From Bacteroidota bacterium (GTDB lineage Bacteria; Bacteroidota; Bacteroidia; AKYH767-A; 2013-40CM-41-45), in NCBI GenBank assembly GCA_016711505.1, contig JADJSV010000005.1:1-26698 (forward strand): 26,698 nucleotides of DNA. The letters run 5' to 3'. Below the pieces are notes generated by a model. It searched no databases, was not told the DNA's origin, and saw only the letters and a list, made by a program, of their open reading frames with translations. This document shows positions 1 through 7,857 of the stretch, piece after piece. Position 1 is the stretch's first letter. Each line of letters begins with the position of its first letter. The translations under genes and the position numbers were made by a program.

Positions 1-55
1 CATCAATACCAGAGACTACAAATCCAGTCGAAGGAGATGGTACAGTTGTCATTTC

Positions 56-693
56 TTATTTTTTGAATATCGGTTTCTGATGAGACTCAATTATAATAAG
101 CTCAATGGAAACAATGATGATGGAAATTATTACGATTGAAAAATTCTCCTTGACTACCCAGGTATATTTGCCAAAAAATATCCGGCAAGGAGCAAGTCAA
201 AACCCAGACGATTCACCTACAATGTTGTAGAGGATAAAAGCTTGAATAGTTCATTCGCGCCTAACCCGCACAAATGGAGCAAAGGTTCTGACAATTAGAA
301 CAAACCGTGAGTTAATATCGTTTTTACCGCCATGCTTTTCATAAATTAGTGATCTTGCTGAGTAAATGTTTCAAATTTATGAACCGGAAGTTCTTTTCAA
401 AAACTTTTTGATCCAAGAAATTTCCAATGCCTTAATTAATTTTATCTCCTAAGATCGCAGCTACAAAGTAAAACTACTAATAACCAGATGTTTCAATACT
501 CCCAATGCAGCAATTGCGCCTGCAGTAAAGAGAAGTGAATCTCCGGCAGAAATGGTGTGATCCACAAAACCTGTTTCGCAAAAATTAATCAAAAATAGTA
601 TCAGAGTAAGTCAGTTTTTGTAATCAGTCACTATGGTAAGCAAATGCTTATCGAGGTGTAAAAAAAAGTCAAGAAATTCTCTGCTAACTCCAT
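56..693 (-). pseudogene. DedA/VTT-family membrane protein, multiply frameshifted
   Basis: No single frame is open, but translating all three minus-strand frames in order rebuilds a DedA-family protein of normal length (about 212 codons). It starts at the ATG at 693 (MELAENFLTFF, then a frame change into HLDKHLLTIV). It continues with FCETGFV and a GDSLLFTAGAIAALG segment, the DedA glycine-rich re-entrant motif. Next come YEKHGGK (around 318-349) and RTFAPFV, the most diagnostic DedA block, then AGYFLANIP and a last hydrophobic helix ending in IFKK and a stop at 56-58. DedA proteins are inner-membrane proteins linked to lipid carrier or undecaprenyl-phosphate flux and membrane homeostasis. The indels are single-base and scattered. 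As tetR and the tRNAs beside it show the same damage, consensus error is likelier than decay. Confidence 0.8.
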
Positions 694-830
694 ATGTACT
701 TATTATGATTATTCCTGCAATGATCTACACCAATACATTTAATATGCTTCTCCCAATGACTTGAAGACAGAAACCTATTTCATTTACCTTTTATTGCTTT
801 TGTACTATTTCTGTAAACTGATTTTGCATA

Positions 831-868
831 AAGATAGTAATAATATTATAAAAGATAGTAATACTATC
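831..868. promoter_or_regulatory. Palindromic operator with an upstream half-site, dedA-tetR intergenic region
   Basis: GATAGTA (854-860), one central A, and TACTATC (862-868) form a perfect 7+1+7 palindrome. The sequence AAGATAGTAATA occurs at 831-842 and again at 852-863, so an extra half-site lies 21 bp upstream, two helical turns away on the same face. The palindrome ends 12 bp before a TATCTTTG -7 box and lies between the divergent dedA and tetR starts. The size and position suit a TetR-family dimer, so autorepression by the adjacent TetR protein is the natural inference. Confidence 0.6.
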
Positions 869-880
869 ATAAAATATTTT

Positions 881-888
881 TATCTTTG
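881..888 (+). promoter_or_regulatory. Bacteroidota -7 box for tetR
   Basis: TATCTTTG matches the Bacteroidota -7 consensus TAnnTTTG and sits 36 bp before the tetR ATG. No TTG at the usual -33 spacing is visible; that place is taken by the GATAGTA palindrome, as expected for a repressed promoter. Confidence 0.45.
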
Positions 889-924
889 GGGCGCTAGAAA
901 AATCATACTAAGACAATTGAATTC

Positions 925-1584
925 ATGGAACTGTCATTGAATAAAAATGAATAATAATTGTTTCTACGTGATCCGGAAGAAACAGAACTCATGAGGAGAT
1001 CATAAAAATAGTATAATACTGATCCATAAAACAGGCTTTGAGTCGTTCACATTTAAAAACTTCCAGAAAAAATAGGTACAACAGAGCTGGTATATACAAG
1101 TATTTTAAGAAAATAAGCACAGGTTGCTTATTTATATTGTTTCCTGGTATTGGAGCTGGCTGGAGTTTAAGGTAATGGTTCACACTAATAACGTTGAATC
1201 ACACAAGTTAAGCTAAAAAAAATAATTGAGATACTTACAACTGATGTCAAGGATGAAATAGAGACCAAGCATATTGACGAACGTTTATTGCACCCAGATC
1301 GTCAGAATGGAAGGATCAAAAGCATACCTCCCAAGAAATGTAACTGACGATAATAAGCAGCAATTATTTAAACCTTCCAAAGATCTTTGTGGAACGGTAG
1401 CTGCAGCTATTCTGGAGTAATAACCCTAAATATAAATATCACGTTCACTTGCAAGCAGTATCATTGAGATGGCACATTATCAAACTTTTTATGCTGAACC
1501 TTCCCATGCTATTTATTTTGGCAATGTGAAGGATGACGAGGAAAGTGATAAAGTTTTTTGGAGGATATGGTTTTGCGTCTATAA
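925..1584 (+). pseudogene. TetR/AcrR-family transcriptional regulator, multiply frameshifted
   Basis: Frame-by-frame translation gives a TetR regulator of about 220 codons. It starts at the ATG at 925 (MELSLNKNE), then LRDPEETEL, an N-terminal HTH with GFESFTFK, KIGTTE, GIYKYF and ENKHRLLIYIVSWYW, which is the DNA-recognition helix region typical of Bacteroidota TetR proteins. The ligand-binding part gives KLKKIIEILTTDVKDEIE, HIDERLLH, EGSKAY, NVTDDNKQQLFK and MAHYQTFYAE, and ends LEDMVLRL at the stop at 1582-1584. An open stretch at 1469-1744 covers only the C-terminal part, in a partly wrong frame. The palindrome just upstream is probably its own operator. The divergent dedA is a likely second target. 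The ligand is unknown. Confidence 0.72.
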
Positions 1585-1745
1585 AATCCTGACCGGGCAT
1601 GAGATTGACTTATATAAATATATAAAGACTCAAGTCCAGGATTGGATTATGGTAGAAAGCGGGAAGAATCTTAAAATCTCAAGAATTTCATTCCAAAAAC
1701 CATGGATTTTTAGTCAACTGTTTGATTTTAGAGTCAGAAATTAGT

Positions 1746-1779
1746 TTGAAAATTTTGTAAAGGAAAATCTTTACCTTTG
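1746..1779 (+). promoter_or_regulatory. Promoter for the tRNA genes
   Basis: TTG (1746-1748), 23 bp, then TACCTTTG (1772-1779) fits the Bacteroidota TTG-N(17-23)-TAnnTTTG pattern. It lies 30 bp upstream of the tRNA-Asn 5' end. Confidence 0.5.
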
Positions 1780-1809
1780 CCCTCCCAATAGTAAAATATT
1801 GGAAAACCA

Positions 1810-1883
1810 GCAGAAGTAGCTCATTTGGTAGGCTGACCTTGTTAAGGTCAAGGGTGGCCAGTTCGAGCCAGTCTTCTGCTCCA
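1810..1883 (+). tRNA. tRNA-Asn (anticodon GTT), with missing bases
   Basis: The acceptor stem GCAGAAG (1810-1816) pairs with CTTCTGC (1873-1879), followed by T and an encoded CCA. The anticodon stem TGACC/GGTCA encloses the loop TTGTTAA, giving anticodon GTT. The D-arm lacks about two bases and the T-stem beside the TTCGA loop does not close, as if single bases were dropped. These are the same kind of errors as in the neighbouring genes. Confidence 0.75.
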
Positions 1884-1910
1884 AAACTCTCTCTTTTTGA
1901 GAGAGTTTTT
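1884..1910 (+). terminator. Intrinsic terminator after tRNA-Asn
   Basis: A perfect 10-bp stem, AAACTCTCTC (1884-1893) with GAGAGAGTTT (1899-1908), closes a T5 loop and runs into a T tract. It directly follows the tRNA CCA end. Confidence 0.75.
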
Positions 1911-1944
1911 GTTTATAAGAATAGTTCTATCTTTAGTTTGAGTA

Positions 1945-2026
1945 TGCTCTGGTGGTGGAACTGGTAGACGCAGGACTTAAAATCCTGTTCCCGTTGAGGG
2001 AGTGCGGGTTCGATTCCTTGAGTGCA
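1945..2026 (+). tRNA. tRNA-Leu (anticodon TAA), imperfect acceptor end
   Basis: The D-arm block GGTGGAACTGGTAGACG, the anticodon stem CAGGA/TCCTG around loop CTTAAAA (anticodon TAA at 1978-1980), a long class II variable arm (CCCGTTGAGGG) and the T-loop GGGTTCGATTCC identify a leucine tRNA. The acceptor ends (GCTCTGG against TTGAGTGCA) do not pair cleanly and the 3' half of the T-stem is short, so bases are missing or this end was altered by integration. A weak TTG-N16-TATCTTTA promoter lies at 1909-1935. Confidence 0.65.
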
Positions 2027-2095
2027 GATAATAAGTTAAAACCCCTGTAAATATTTCACTTCTGGAGTTTTGTGACTCTATGTCTCCTTTTCTAT

Positions 2096-2107
2096 TACTT
2101 AAACATT
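2096..2107 (+). repeat. Copy 1 of TACTTAAACATT
   Basis: This 12-mer is about 70 bp beyond the tRNA-Leu 3' end. It is identical and in the same orientation to two tandem copies 4.76 kb away, upstream of the integrase. Confidence 0.6.
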
Positions 2108-2222
2108 ACAAACATTTAATACTCTATCATTCATCATAATGGTTTTTCGCCAAAATTTTCATCTTTAAAATTACTTAGATTTTGATATTCCCAAACTTGA
2201 TTGCGTTTTCAAATTTCAAGAA

Positions 2223-2485
2223 ATGTTGTTACTTGGTTTCTTTAAACATTTAAACAAATCTAACTTGGAAACTATCATTGTTGCTATTGTAGCTTTAATC
2301 ATTACTTATTTCATAGTAAAGGTGCGGTTGAATCTACAATTGGTGAAAAGATGAAAAAACATCTTACTTCTCAAGCTGAATACTTGGAGATATTTAGCGC
2401 AAAAGATAGGATGCACTCAGAAGGAATTTCAACAATGAAAAAAACCCTTGGTCGGAAAGATAAACCTTCAACAAAGAAAGAGTAG
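2223..2485 (+). CDS. Small membrane protein of unknown function (one frameshift)
   Basis: The ATG at 2223 gives MLLLGFFKHLNK, then a hydrophobic helix (TIIVAIVALIITYFIVK, about residues 17-33). A frame change near 2322 leads into GAVESTIGEKMKKHL and a charged tail ending KPSTKKE with the stop at 2483-2485. The rebuilt protein has about 87 residues: a single-pass membrane helix plus a basic cytoplasmic tail. I do not recognise a family. It is the only plus-strand gene I can rebuild in the element, next to the tRNA end. The frameshift is consistent with one lost base. Confidence 0.45.
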
Positions 2486-2500
2486 TTATAATTGCCGCAA

Positions 2501-2782
2501 TTATTTATTTTCATTTGATGCAGGTGGGAAATTTATTATTTCTCTCCTTATTATAAATTTAGGGCGAACATCTTGGATCCTACAACTCCGACCGGCTTTG
2601 CTTTCGAAATACTCAATCAGTTGAATATAAACTCTCATAAGGTTGCATCATCCGTTCATTTAATGTTCTTTTCAGTCGCTCCGCTCCGCCCTCTGTGATA
2701 AATTCACCTAAGTTTTGCCATGCGATTGACTTTTGACTTATCGCCCCTTTGGCTTCTCCCTTATGACCTTTGGTGCTGGCAT
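2501..2782 (-). pseudogene. Small phage-like protein, frameshifted
   Basis: From the ATG at 2782 the rebuilt protein reads MPAPKGHKGEAKGAIS, then QKSIAWQNLGEFITEGGAER and LKRTLNE. After frame changes it continues LIEYFESKAGRS and ends near the stop at 2501-2503 (about 93 residues). The layout (short GHKG-type start, a W-x-x-L-G-E-x-I helix, then an L-x-E-Y-F-x-x-K block) resembles small basic proteins common in Bacteroidota prophages. That is a pattern memory, not a firm family assignment. It starts 2 bp after the stop of the gene upstream of it, as in an operon. Confidence 0.35.
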
Positions 2783-2784
2783 TG

Positions 2785-3010
2785 TTATAAAATGAAATAA
2801 TTTATTTGAGTTGGAATGTTAGGTTTTGTTAGGTTTTTCTGTCTACTTTCATCTTCCGATTCGTTGTAAGGTGGTACCCAAAAAACCTTCTTAATGTCCT
2901 CTTGCATTTCTTGAGATAAGTCAATATTGACTGTTAAAATTGATAATTCTTCACAGAATAATTTTCAAGTAAATACTATCTTACTTACTTCCACATTTTC
3001 CAATTCAGGG
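2785..3010 (-). pseudogene. C-terminal part of an unrecognised protein
   Basis: One minus-strand frame is open from about 2966 to the stop at 2785-2787 and reads EELSILTVNIDLSQEMQED, then IKKVFWVPPYNESEDESRQ and KPNIPTQINYFIL. Further upstream the frame is broken repeatedly. The acidic and polar composition and the two-base gap to the next gene suggest a real gene within a minus-strand operon. No domain is recognised. Confidence 0.35.
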
Positions 3011-3159
3011 TATTTATTTAAGGAGTCTTTTCAAAGTCATATTACAAGATAGTCAAGAATTTCTATTTATTCTTCCTGCCTGCTTAGCAATTGTCAACCT
3101 TATGATGGTGGACTAAATGCGGAGAATTGGGTAAGTTCATCATAAAAATTGCTACTATA

Positions 3160-4120
3160 AAAGGGTAAGGGCTTTTAAGGCTTCACCTGAAGCGTTTTAA
3201 GGCTCTCTGCAGGTTGCTCATAGGGAGAATTCAAGATATGCCTTTTTGTTTAGAAGCTTTGCATTGGCTCTAATTTGGTTCTTCCTTGCCTTCTTATCTT
3301 CTTTAGAAAGGATACTATCATCAAGGATGAAATCTTTTTATAATCAATTCATCAAAGTTGAATCCGAAAATAACGCCTAGTTCCTTACCTACAATAAAGG
3401 TAGTGTGGATGTATTTAAGTGTTTCTTTTATTCGGTAACTGAGAAGGCATCGCCTTTGTGATTTTGTCGTATGTATCCATTAAGTCTTGATTGCATTGGA
3501 GGATAAAGTCAAGTTTCAAAATATCGTTAACTGTTAGCTTCCCATTCGAAATAGCTTCCCGGGTGCAATATTTTTTCTCAAACCGGATTAAGAAATCAAT
3601 TATATCTATGCCTATTGATGATAAATCCCTTCGTATTGGCTTTAAATATAGTTGTTTCAGTCGCCTTCTTCATCATACATTTTTACAATCTCAATTCCTT
3701 TCTTGACAAAGTATTTACCATGTACTTCAGGTTTGTTTAGATGCCCGGGTAAATCTAAATGATTCTGAATAACAATCTTTTAGGCTTTTATTTGTGTTAA
3801 AAGTTTGCTGAATGGTCAAACTCCTCTCTGGGCTGGGAACAAGTCTACATTGATTACATCAGATACATAGAGAAAGTGCATCGCGAAAATCCATACAAGG
3901 GAAAAGTAATGTTGTACCCATTCCATAAACATTGGAAATTTCCGCAACTTTTAGTTGCCCGGTTGCCTCATTCATCTTAATGGATATTTCCGTATGATGT
4001 CTTCATCCTATAATTGGATGCTACATTTTTCACCTGAAGAAAAAAACTTTCCTCGCATTGGTTGAAATGAGGTTGCTCAACTTTCAGCATCTTACCTGTG
4101 TCTTTTACCAAGTCATTCGC
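3160..4120 (-). pseudogene. Unrecognised minus-strand genes, fragmented
   Basis: Protein-like stretches appear in alternating minus-strand frames. They include TGQLKVAEISNVYGMGTT (around 3930-3970), LNKPEVHGKYFVKKGIEIVK (around 3690-3745), IGIDIIDFLIRFEKKYC (around 3560-3610), LTVNDILKLDFILQCNQDLM (around 3485-3535), ELGVIFGFNFDEL (around 3355-3390) and DDSILSKEDKKARKNQIRAN (around 3265-3325). Together they suggest two or three element genes. Nothing matches a family firmly enough to name. The plus-strand open stretch at 3491-3706 is the shadow of this coding strand. Confidence 0.4.
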
Positions 4121-4141
4121 GCTTAAGCTTAGTCATCCCAC

Positions 4142-4172
4142 AAAAATCCCCTGCCTTATCGTAGGGGGTTTT
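4142..4172 (-). terminator. Bidirectional-looking terminator hairpin
   Basis: AAAAATCCCCT (4142-4152) pairs with AGGGGGTTTTT (from 4163, one G-T pair) around a 10-base loop. It lies at once after the minus-strand stop at 4173 and has A/T tracts on both sides, so it can end transcription from either side. Confidence 0.65.
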
Positions 4173-4388
4173 TTATTTGAATGTTGTAAGGATTTCTGAT
4201 GCTTTGAATTTACATTCCGGGAAAATATGTATTTCAATTTCCGCCCATCCTCCGCGACTAACAAAGACTAACAAGTCGTCAGTACCTTTGATGTCACCAG
4301 TCCCAAACAGATACCCCTGCATTTTATAGTTTTGCCAGATGCTCGAATGAAAGTGAGTTATTAATAAGCTTATAAATAGATTCTTCAT
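4173..4388 (-). CDS. Possible VRR-NUC-like nuclease fragment
   Basis: The open frame ends TTFK at the stop at 4173-4175, just before a terminator hairpin, so this end is a genuine gene end. The core reads MQGYLFGTGDIKGTDDLLVF, then VSRGGWAEIEI. G-x-x-K-G-T-x-D-L-L followed by a strand with acidic residues resembles the PD-(D/E)xK core of VRR-NUC enzymes (G..GxPDLL....IEvK), structure-specific DNA nucleases common in phages. However, the expected lysine after the second acidic residue is replaced by H, and the 71 residues lack the usual N-terminal part. Frames upstream towards 4570 appear broken, so this may be the C-terminal half of a longer gene. Confidence 0.3.
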   Translation of the reverse strand: MKNLFISLLITHFHSSIWQNYKMQGYLFGTGDIKGTDDLLVFVSRGGWAEIEIHIFPECKFKASEILTTFK

Positions 4389-4578
4389 TCTTTTTTAAAA
4401 GTAGCTAGAAATTGACCTACGGGCGAGCCTCTGCCACACTTCCCTTTACTACTGCGAATGGAAAGCGATTAATACGCGCTCAGGTAAATGGCCTTTACTG
4501 CCATCCTGAGGGTAATGGCTTGTTGGTACAGGTTTTTTTGCTTATGGGTCAAAATATGATGTCTTATCCCTTCCATGC

Positions 4579-4840
4579 TTATGCAGTTTTAGAGGTTTCA
4601 ATCATATGCGATTCAAGAAGCTTATTCAGGTCTTCAAGCTTTACAAAAATCTTTGAGCCAAATTGACTAAAAGGAATAATTCGCTTTGACCTCCACGACT
4701 GCCAAGTACGGTTACTTATACCTAAGAGCGGAGGTACATTTTTAGATTCAATCCAATTTAACTTGAATGATTGCTCCGGCTTTTGCTTTAGTAGTTCTTT
4801 GATTGTGATGATGTCCTGCTCGATTCGATTCAGTTTTCAT
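4579..4840 (-). CDS. Excisionase-like helix-turn-helix protein (frameshift at start)
   Basis: The minus strand encodes about 86 residues: LNRIEQDIITIKELLKQ, then WIESKNVPPLLGISNRTWQS, WRSKRIIPFSQFGSKIFV and KLEDLNKLLES, ending SKTA at the stop at 4579-4581. This is the MerR/excisionase-type HTH_17 architecture: a recognition helix LGISNRTWQSWR, then a beta wing GSKIFVKLEDL. The ATG at 4838-4840 is out of frame by one base in an A4 run; removing one A gives MKLNRIEQDI, a normal start for this Bacteroidota family. Such proteins sit beside integrases and act as directionality factors or small repressors. Here the integrase is 0.75 kb upstream on the same strand. Confidence 0.7.
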
Positions 4841-5581
4841 GGGATGGAGTAGAGTTATTGACTTCATTTGCTTATTAATTTCCCGTAAAATTCGCGATTA
4901 ATGGCAAAGGAAAAAGTACTGATTCAATGCAAAAGAATAGAGTTGTTGGTACTCCATACCTGCAATAGTTTTTAATCAGTTCGTCAGGTGAAGAAATTCT
5001 AACCAATCCATCAACATTATTGAGAATCACAAAATCGAAATAAATTCATGTATTAAAAGATATAAACCTTTTTTATTCTTGTTTTACTGGAATATCGATA
5101 GCAAATATGATAAGCAATTTTTTATTATATCCCAAAGCTTGTAATTCACATTTAGTCTTTTTTGGTATAAGACTTTGACTTTGCTGGCTTAATAAGCTTC
5201 CCTTTTAAAGACTGGGAGATGATTAATAAATTAAGAGTATATAAAATTTTACTTTTCCTGTTTTGTTTTGATAGTTACCTCATAAAATCTGAATTTATTG
5301 CATCCACAATTTTAAATCTTTCAGCATCTGTCTGTAAAATGTTTTAAAAGTTTCATCATTTAATTAACGAGTTTGAGTTATTTCTACAACAACATAACAA
5401 ACCAGCAAGGTTGTCAATATTATTTTACTCCATATCTTTTGAAAATTCCTTATCAAATTAAATTGCTTTTGGTCTATTTCTAAAAGTAGGGCTTGGGAGT
5501 GCCAAGTTCAGTATAAAGTCGCCTTCGGAAAAATATTCGGAAAGTACTTATCAAGAAAATCAATATTAGCGCCACTGATAA
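4841..5581 (-). other. Unresolved stretch between the HTH gene and the integrase
   Basis: Scattered minus-strand fragments are visible, for example VDGLVRISSPDELIKNYCRY (around 4965-5030) and KTKCELQALGYNKKLLIIF (around 5105-5165), but no continuous product can be rebuilt. One or two small damaged genes are possible. I recognise no domain, RNA or repeat here. Confidence 0.3.
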
Positions 5582-6810
5582 TCATGCGAATAGTTTTAAC
5601 ATAGCTTCCTCAACTTTCGCATCATCTAAAGATGTAATGTAAGTTTCCAGTTGTAGCAAATTTTCATGACTAAAACCGCCTGAATCATTTTAGGATTCAT
5701 GTCCTTATCAAGTGCATATTGCACACACGAATGGCGTGAAATGCGAAATGTAACTGTTTTAGAAATGTCAGCCTTTTCAACTTCTCTTTAGATTCTTGCC
5801 AAATATTGTATTCCAGGATACTATCTTATTATAGATGCTCTTTTCATGTCCGGCTAAAATCTTTCATTACTAAAGAACTTAAGCTTATCATCTAATTCTC
5901 GAAAAGAAAATCATCAAGCTTTACCCCACCCAAGATGTATTGTTTGAGTTGCTTTTTGCTTCAGGTATTAATGGAATATTCTATTGAGTTGACACTATTC
6001 CTATTCTTTGACACCTAACTTACAATAGCTTAGCCTTCAGCAACATTTGACCGTAGCATGATAATAAGGTCGCCTGCTCTTATGCCTCCGCAGTAAGCAA
6101 ATAAAGAAGCAATTACCGGGTATCGGTTTAAAGATGAATCCTTTTCAAGTTTTAAATCTTCATCTCTAGCAATTTCACCACCGTCAATTTGATTTTATTG
6201 GTGGTGTTTATCTTACCTTAAATTTATCAAAAGGGTTTTGGCTTATTTCTATAATATCTTCTTGAATAGCTTGATTAATTAGCCCGCATATTTTGAAATG
6301 TTCATACACGGGTATTTTGATGCAAGCCTGACATATAAGTTTTCAAAGTCTTTTAGAAAGGTGACTGTTATTCTATCAAATGGGGACATGCTCATTTTTC
6401 TACAAGTCTTTTAGTTTATTATTTAAAGTTGTTGATATCGCTTAGAAGTACGATAAGCCCCGGATTCAGCAAATCTTTTTATTATGCGATTCAAGAACAA
6501 CATAAAATCAGTTGATGATTCACCCTTGAATCTCTTTACTATCTTTCCTTACTTGGATTTTAGAGCGGGCTCAAACTCTCTTTGTCACTCTTTAATTGGC
6601 TTAGTTGTCTTGCCAATGAATCATTGGAAGCAGTTTCACCCTCCGCGCCCGTGTCAATTTTCCTGCCTTCCTTCATGAAAGCTTCCGAGTAGGTACTGAA
6701 ATACCAGTTTTTAAAAGTTTGTGTTTCCGGTCTTGGTGAGATTCGGATAGTGTCATATAGACCCGAGCATTAGTACGGTTGTTCACCCAAAAAGTTAAAT
6801 GGTATTTCAT
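5582..6810 (-). pseudogene. Tyrosine recombinase (phage integrase family), multiply frameshifted
   Basis: The rebuilt gene runs from the ATG at 6810 to the TGA at 5582-5584, about 409 codons, the usual size of Bacteroidota tyrosine integrases. The arm-binding N-terminus reads MKYHLTFWVNNRTNARVYMT and HKLLKTGISVPTRK. The SAM-like core gives FMLFLNRIIKRFAESGAYRT, VTFLKDFENLYVRLAS and LINQAIQEDIIEISQNPFDKF. The catalytic part gives LFAYCGGIRAGDLIIML (Arg I), ISRHSCVQYALDKDMNPKMI (R-H-S box), then H-E-N-L-L-Q-L-E-T-Y with the nucleophilic Tyr. The end is EEAMLKLFA. It catalyses site-specific integration and excision; the nearby tRNA-Leu is the probable target. At least eight single-base frame changes make the printed sequence non-functional. 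Confidence 0.85.
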
Positions 6811-6855
6811 AGTTTTGATGTCAGATTCCCACTCAATGATACCAAAAGTATTGAC

Positions 6856-6879
6856 TACTTAAACATTTACTTAAACATT
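6856..6879 (+). repeat. Tandem copies 2 and 3 of TACTTAAACATT
   Basis: Two exact 12-bp copies (6856-6867 and 6868-6879) lie head to tail, 46 bp upstream of the integrase ATG. They share sequence and orientation with 2096-2107 at the opposite end of the element. They could be integrase arm-type sites, excisionase sites or an operator. Confidence 0.65.
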
Positions 6880-7013
6880 TTCTGCTTTGGAGATGGCTCT
6901 GATGCTTTCCATGTTTTGACATTTCCCATAGAAAAATATCTACACTAGCAGATAAGAAAGCAAGCGGAAAGGAAATCAAATACAGGCTAAAATGCCCGCC
7001 CGGAGTACTGTTG

Positions 7014-7080
7014 AAGTGTAGCGTAAGTTTAAGTGTAGGTCTAAGGACTCAAACTTAAGCTGGCACTTACACTTTTTTGT
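7014..7080. repeat. Two-tier hairpin with a repeated 5' arm
   Basis: AAGTGTA (7014-7020) pairs with TACACTT (7068-7074), and inside it TAAGTTT (7024-7030) pairs with AAACTTA (7051-7057). A second AAGTGTA at 7031-7037 competes for the same 3' arm. A T6 run follows, so it can read as a terminator on the plus strand. It lies near the integrase-side end of the element. Confidence 0.45.
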
Positions 7081-7099
7081 GCAGTAAATTCTCCGTCAT

Positions 7100-7788
7100 T
7101 TATTGGTTCAAAATCTATCGCCCAAAGCATTAGATCATTAATATCAAAATCATGTATTCATTTTTATATTATTACTTATACAAACTAGCAGTGAAAAGAA
7201 ATCCTGATGTAAACTATTGTCTATAGTAATACTTATTGTATATATAATTTCGTTTATCAACCTTTCTATTAATGTATTTGACAGGGCGAGAAGAATAAAG
7301 CGTGAAGCAATAATAAATGTACTATTGATTATTTATTTTACAATCCATTTTTACCATTGTAATTTTTTTGACCGAACTATTAGTTATTATTGGCTTATGG
7401 TGATCTTCAATGACAAAATCGCTCCTCTTATTGATCGCTCTTCAATTTTGTGATCTGTTGTATATGGATTTCCTTCAATGAGAATCAGTAACGGAACAGA
7501 TACTGATTCTGACGAATGTGCATTCGAGTAGGTGGCACAATATTTTTAAAGCTTGGATTCAGCAATTATCAAATTGCTGGTTAATTCTAAAGGCACTTAT
7601 TATATAGTAAAGCAAGACGAGTCTCTTGGTCCATATTGGCTTTCAGGATTCGAATCGTTCATGGTGCACATCGGGTAGAAATGAAAGGAGAGTCTTTACA
7701 GAAGAAAAAACTACCCGCAAAACAAGTCAAAATTGACATATTACATTAAAAAACTAACTTAGCCATTCGATGCTATAACAAAGTGAGA
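7100..7788 (+). other. Unresolved damaged coding region, possibly a small membrane protein
   Basis: An open stretch at 7217-7453 gives two hydrophobic helices (IVILIVYIISFINLSINVF and INVLLIIYFTIHFYH). Further on, other plus-strand frames read RISNGTDTDSDECAFE and LVNSKGTYYIVKQDESLG, which look protein-like. They may belong to one or two damaged genes upstream of DUF2254. No family is recognised. A perfect 10-bp inverted repeat AGAATCAGTA/TACTGATTCT sits at 7481-7490 and 7501-7510. Confidence 0.3.
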
Positions 7789-7818
7789 TTGTTGAAATGT
7801 ACATTGAATTATTTTTTG
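7789..7818 (+). promoter_or_regulatory. Putative promoter of the DUF2254 gene
   Basis: TTG (7789-7791), 18 bp, then TATTTTTTG (7810-7818) is one T away from a perfect TAnnTTTG box. The initiation codon is 40 bp downstream. Confidence 0.35.
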
Positions 7819-7857
7819 TAAGTTTTAAATGGTCATCTGTCGTAATTAAATATCAGT

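Larger units (their letters stand above)
2040..7080. mobile_element. Putative tRNA-Leu-associated integrative element or prophage remnant
   Basis: This segment starts just after tRNA-Leu and includes a tyrosine integrase, an excisionase-like HTH protein, a possible VRR-NUC fragment and small phage-like genes, mostly on the minus strand. The 12-mer TACTTAAACATT lies near both ends (2096-2107; 6856-6879). Host-type genes (DedA, TetR; DUF2254, MscS) flank it. I could not find a clean duplicated att core matching the tRNA-Leu 3' end, so the borders are estimates. About 5 kb is small for a conjugative element; an integrative mobilisable element or a reduced prophage fits better. Confidence 0.5.

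Noticed and set aside
3491..3706. 71-codon plus-strand open frame
   Set aside because: The minus strand here reads as protein-like segments (IGIDIIDFLIRFEKKYC), so the plus-strand frame is its shadow.
4412..4666. 84-codon plus-strand open frame
   Set aside because: It overlaps the clear minus-strand HTH protein at 4579-4840 and has no recognisable features.
6484..6678. 64-codon plus-strand open frame
   Set aside because: It lies antisense to the rebuilt N-terminal half of the integrase.
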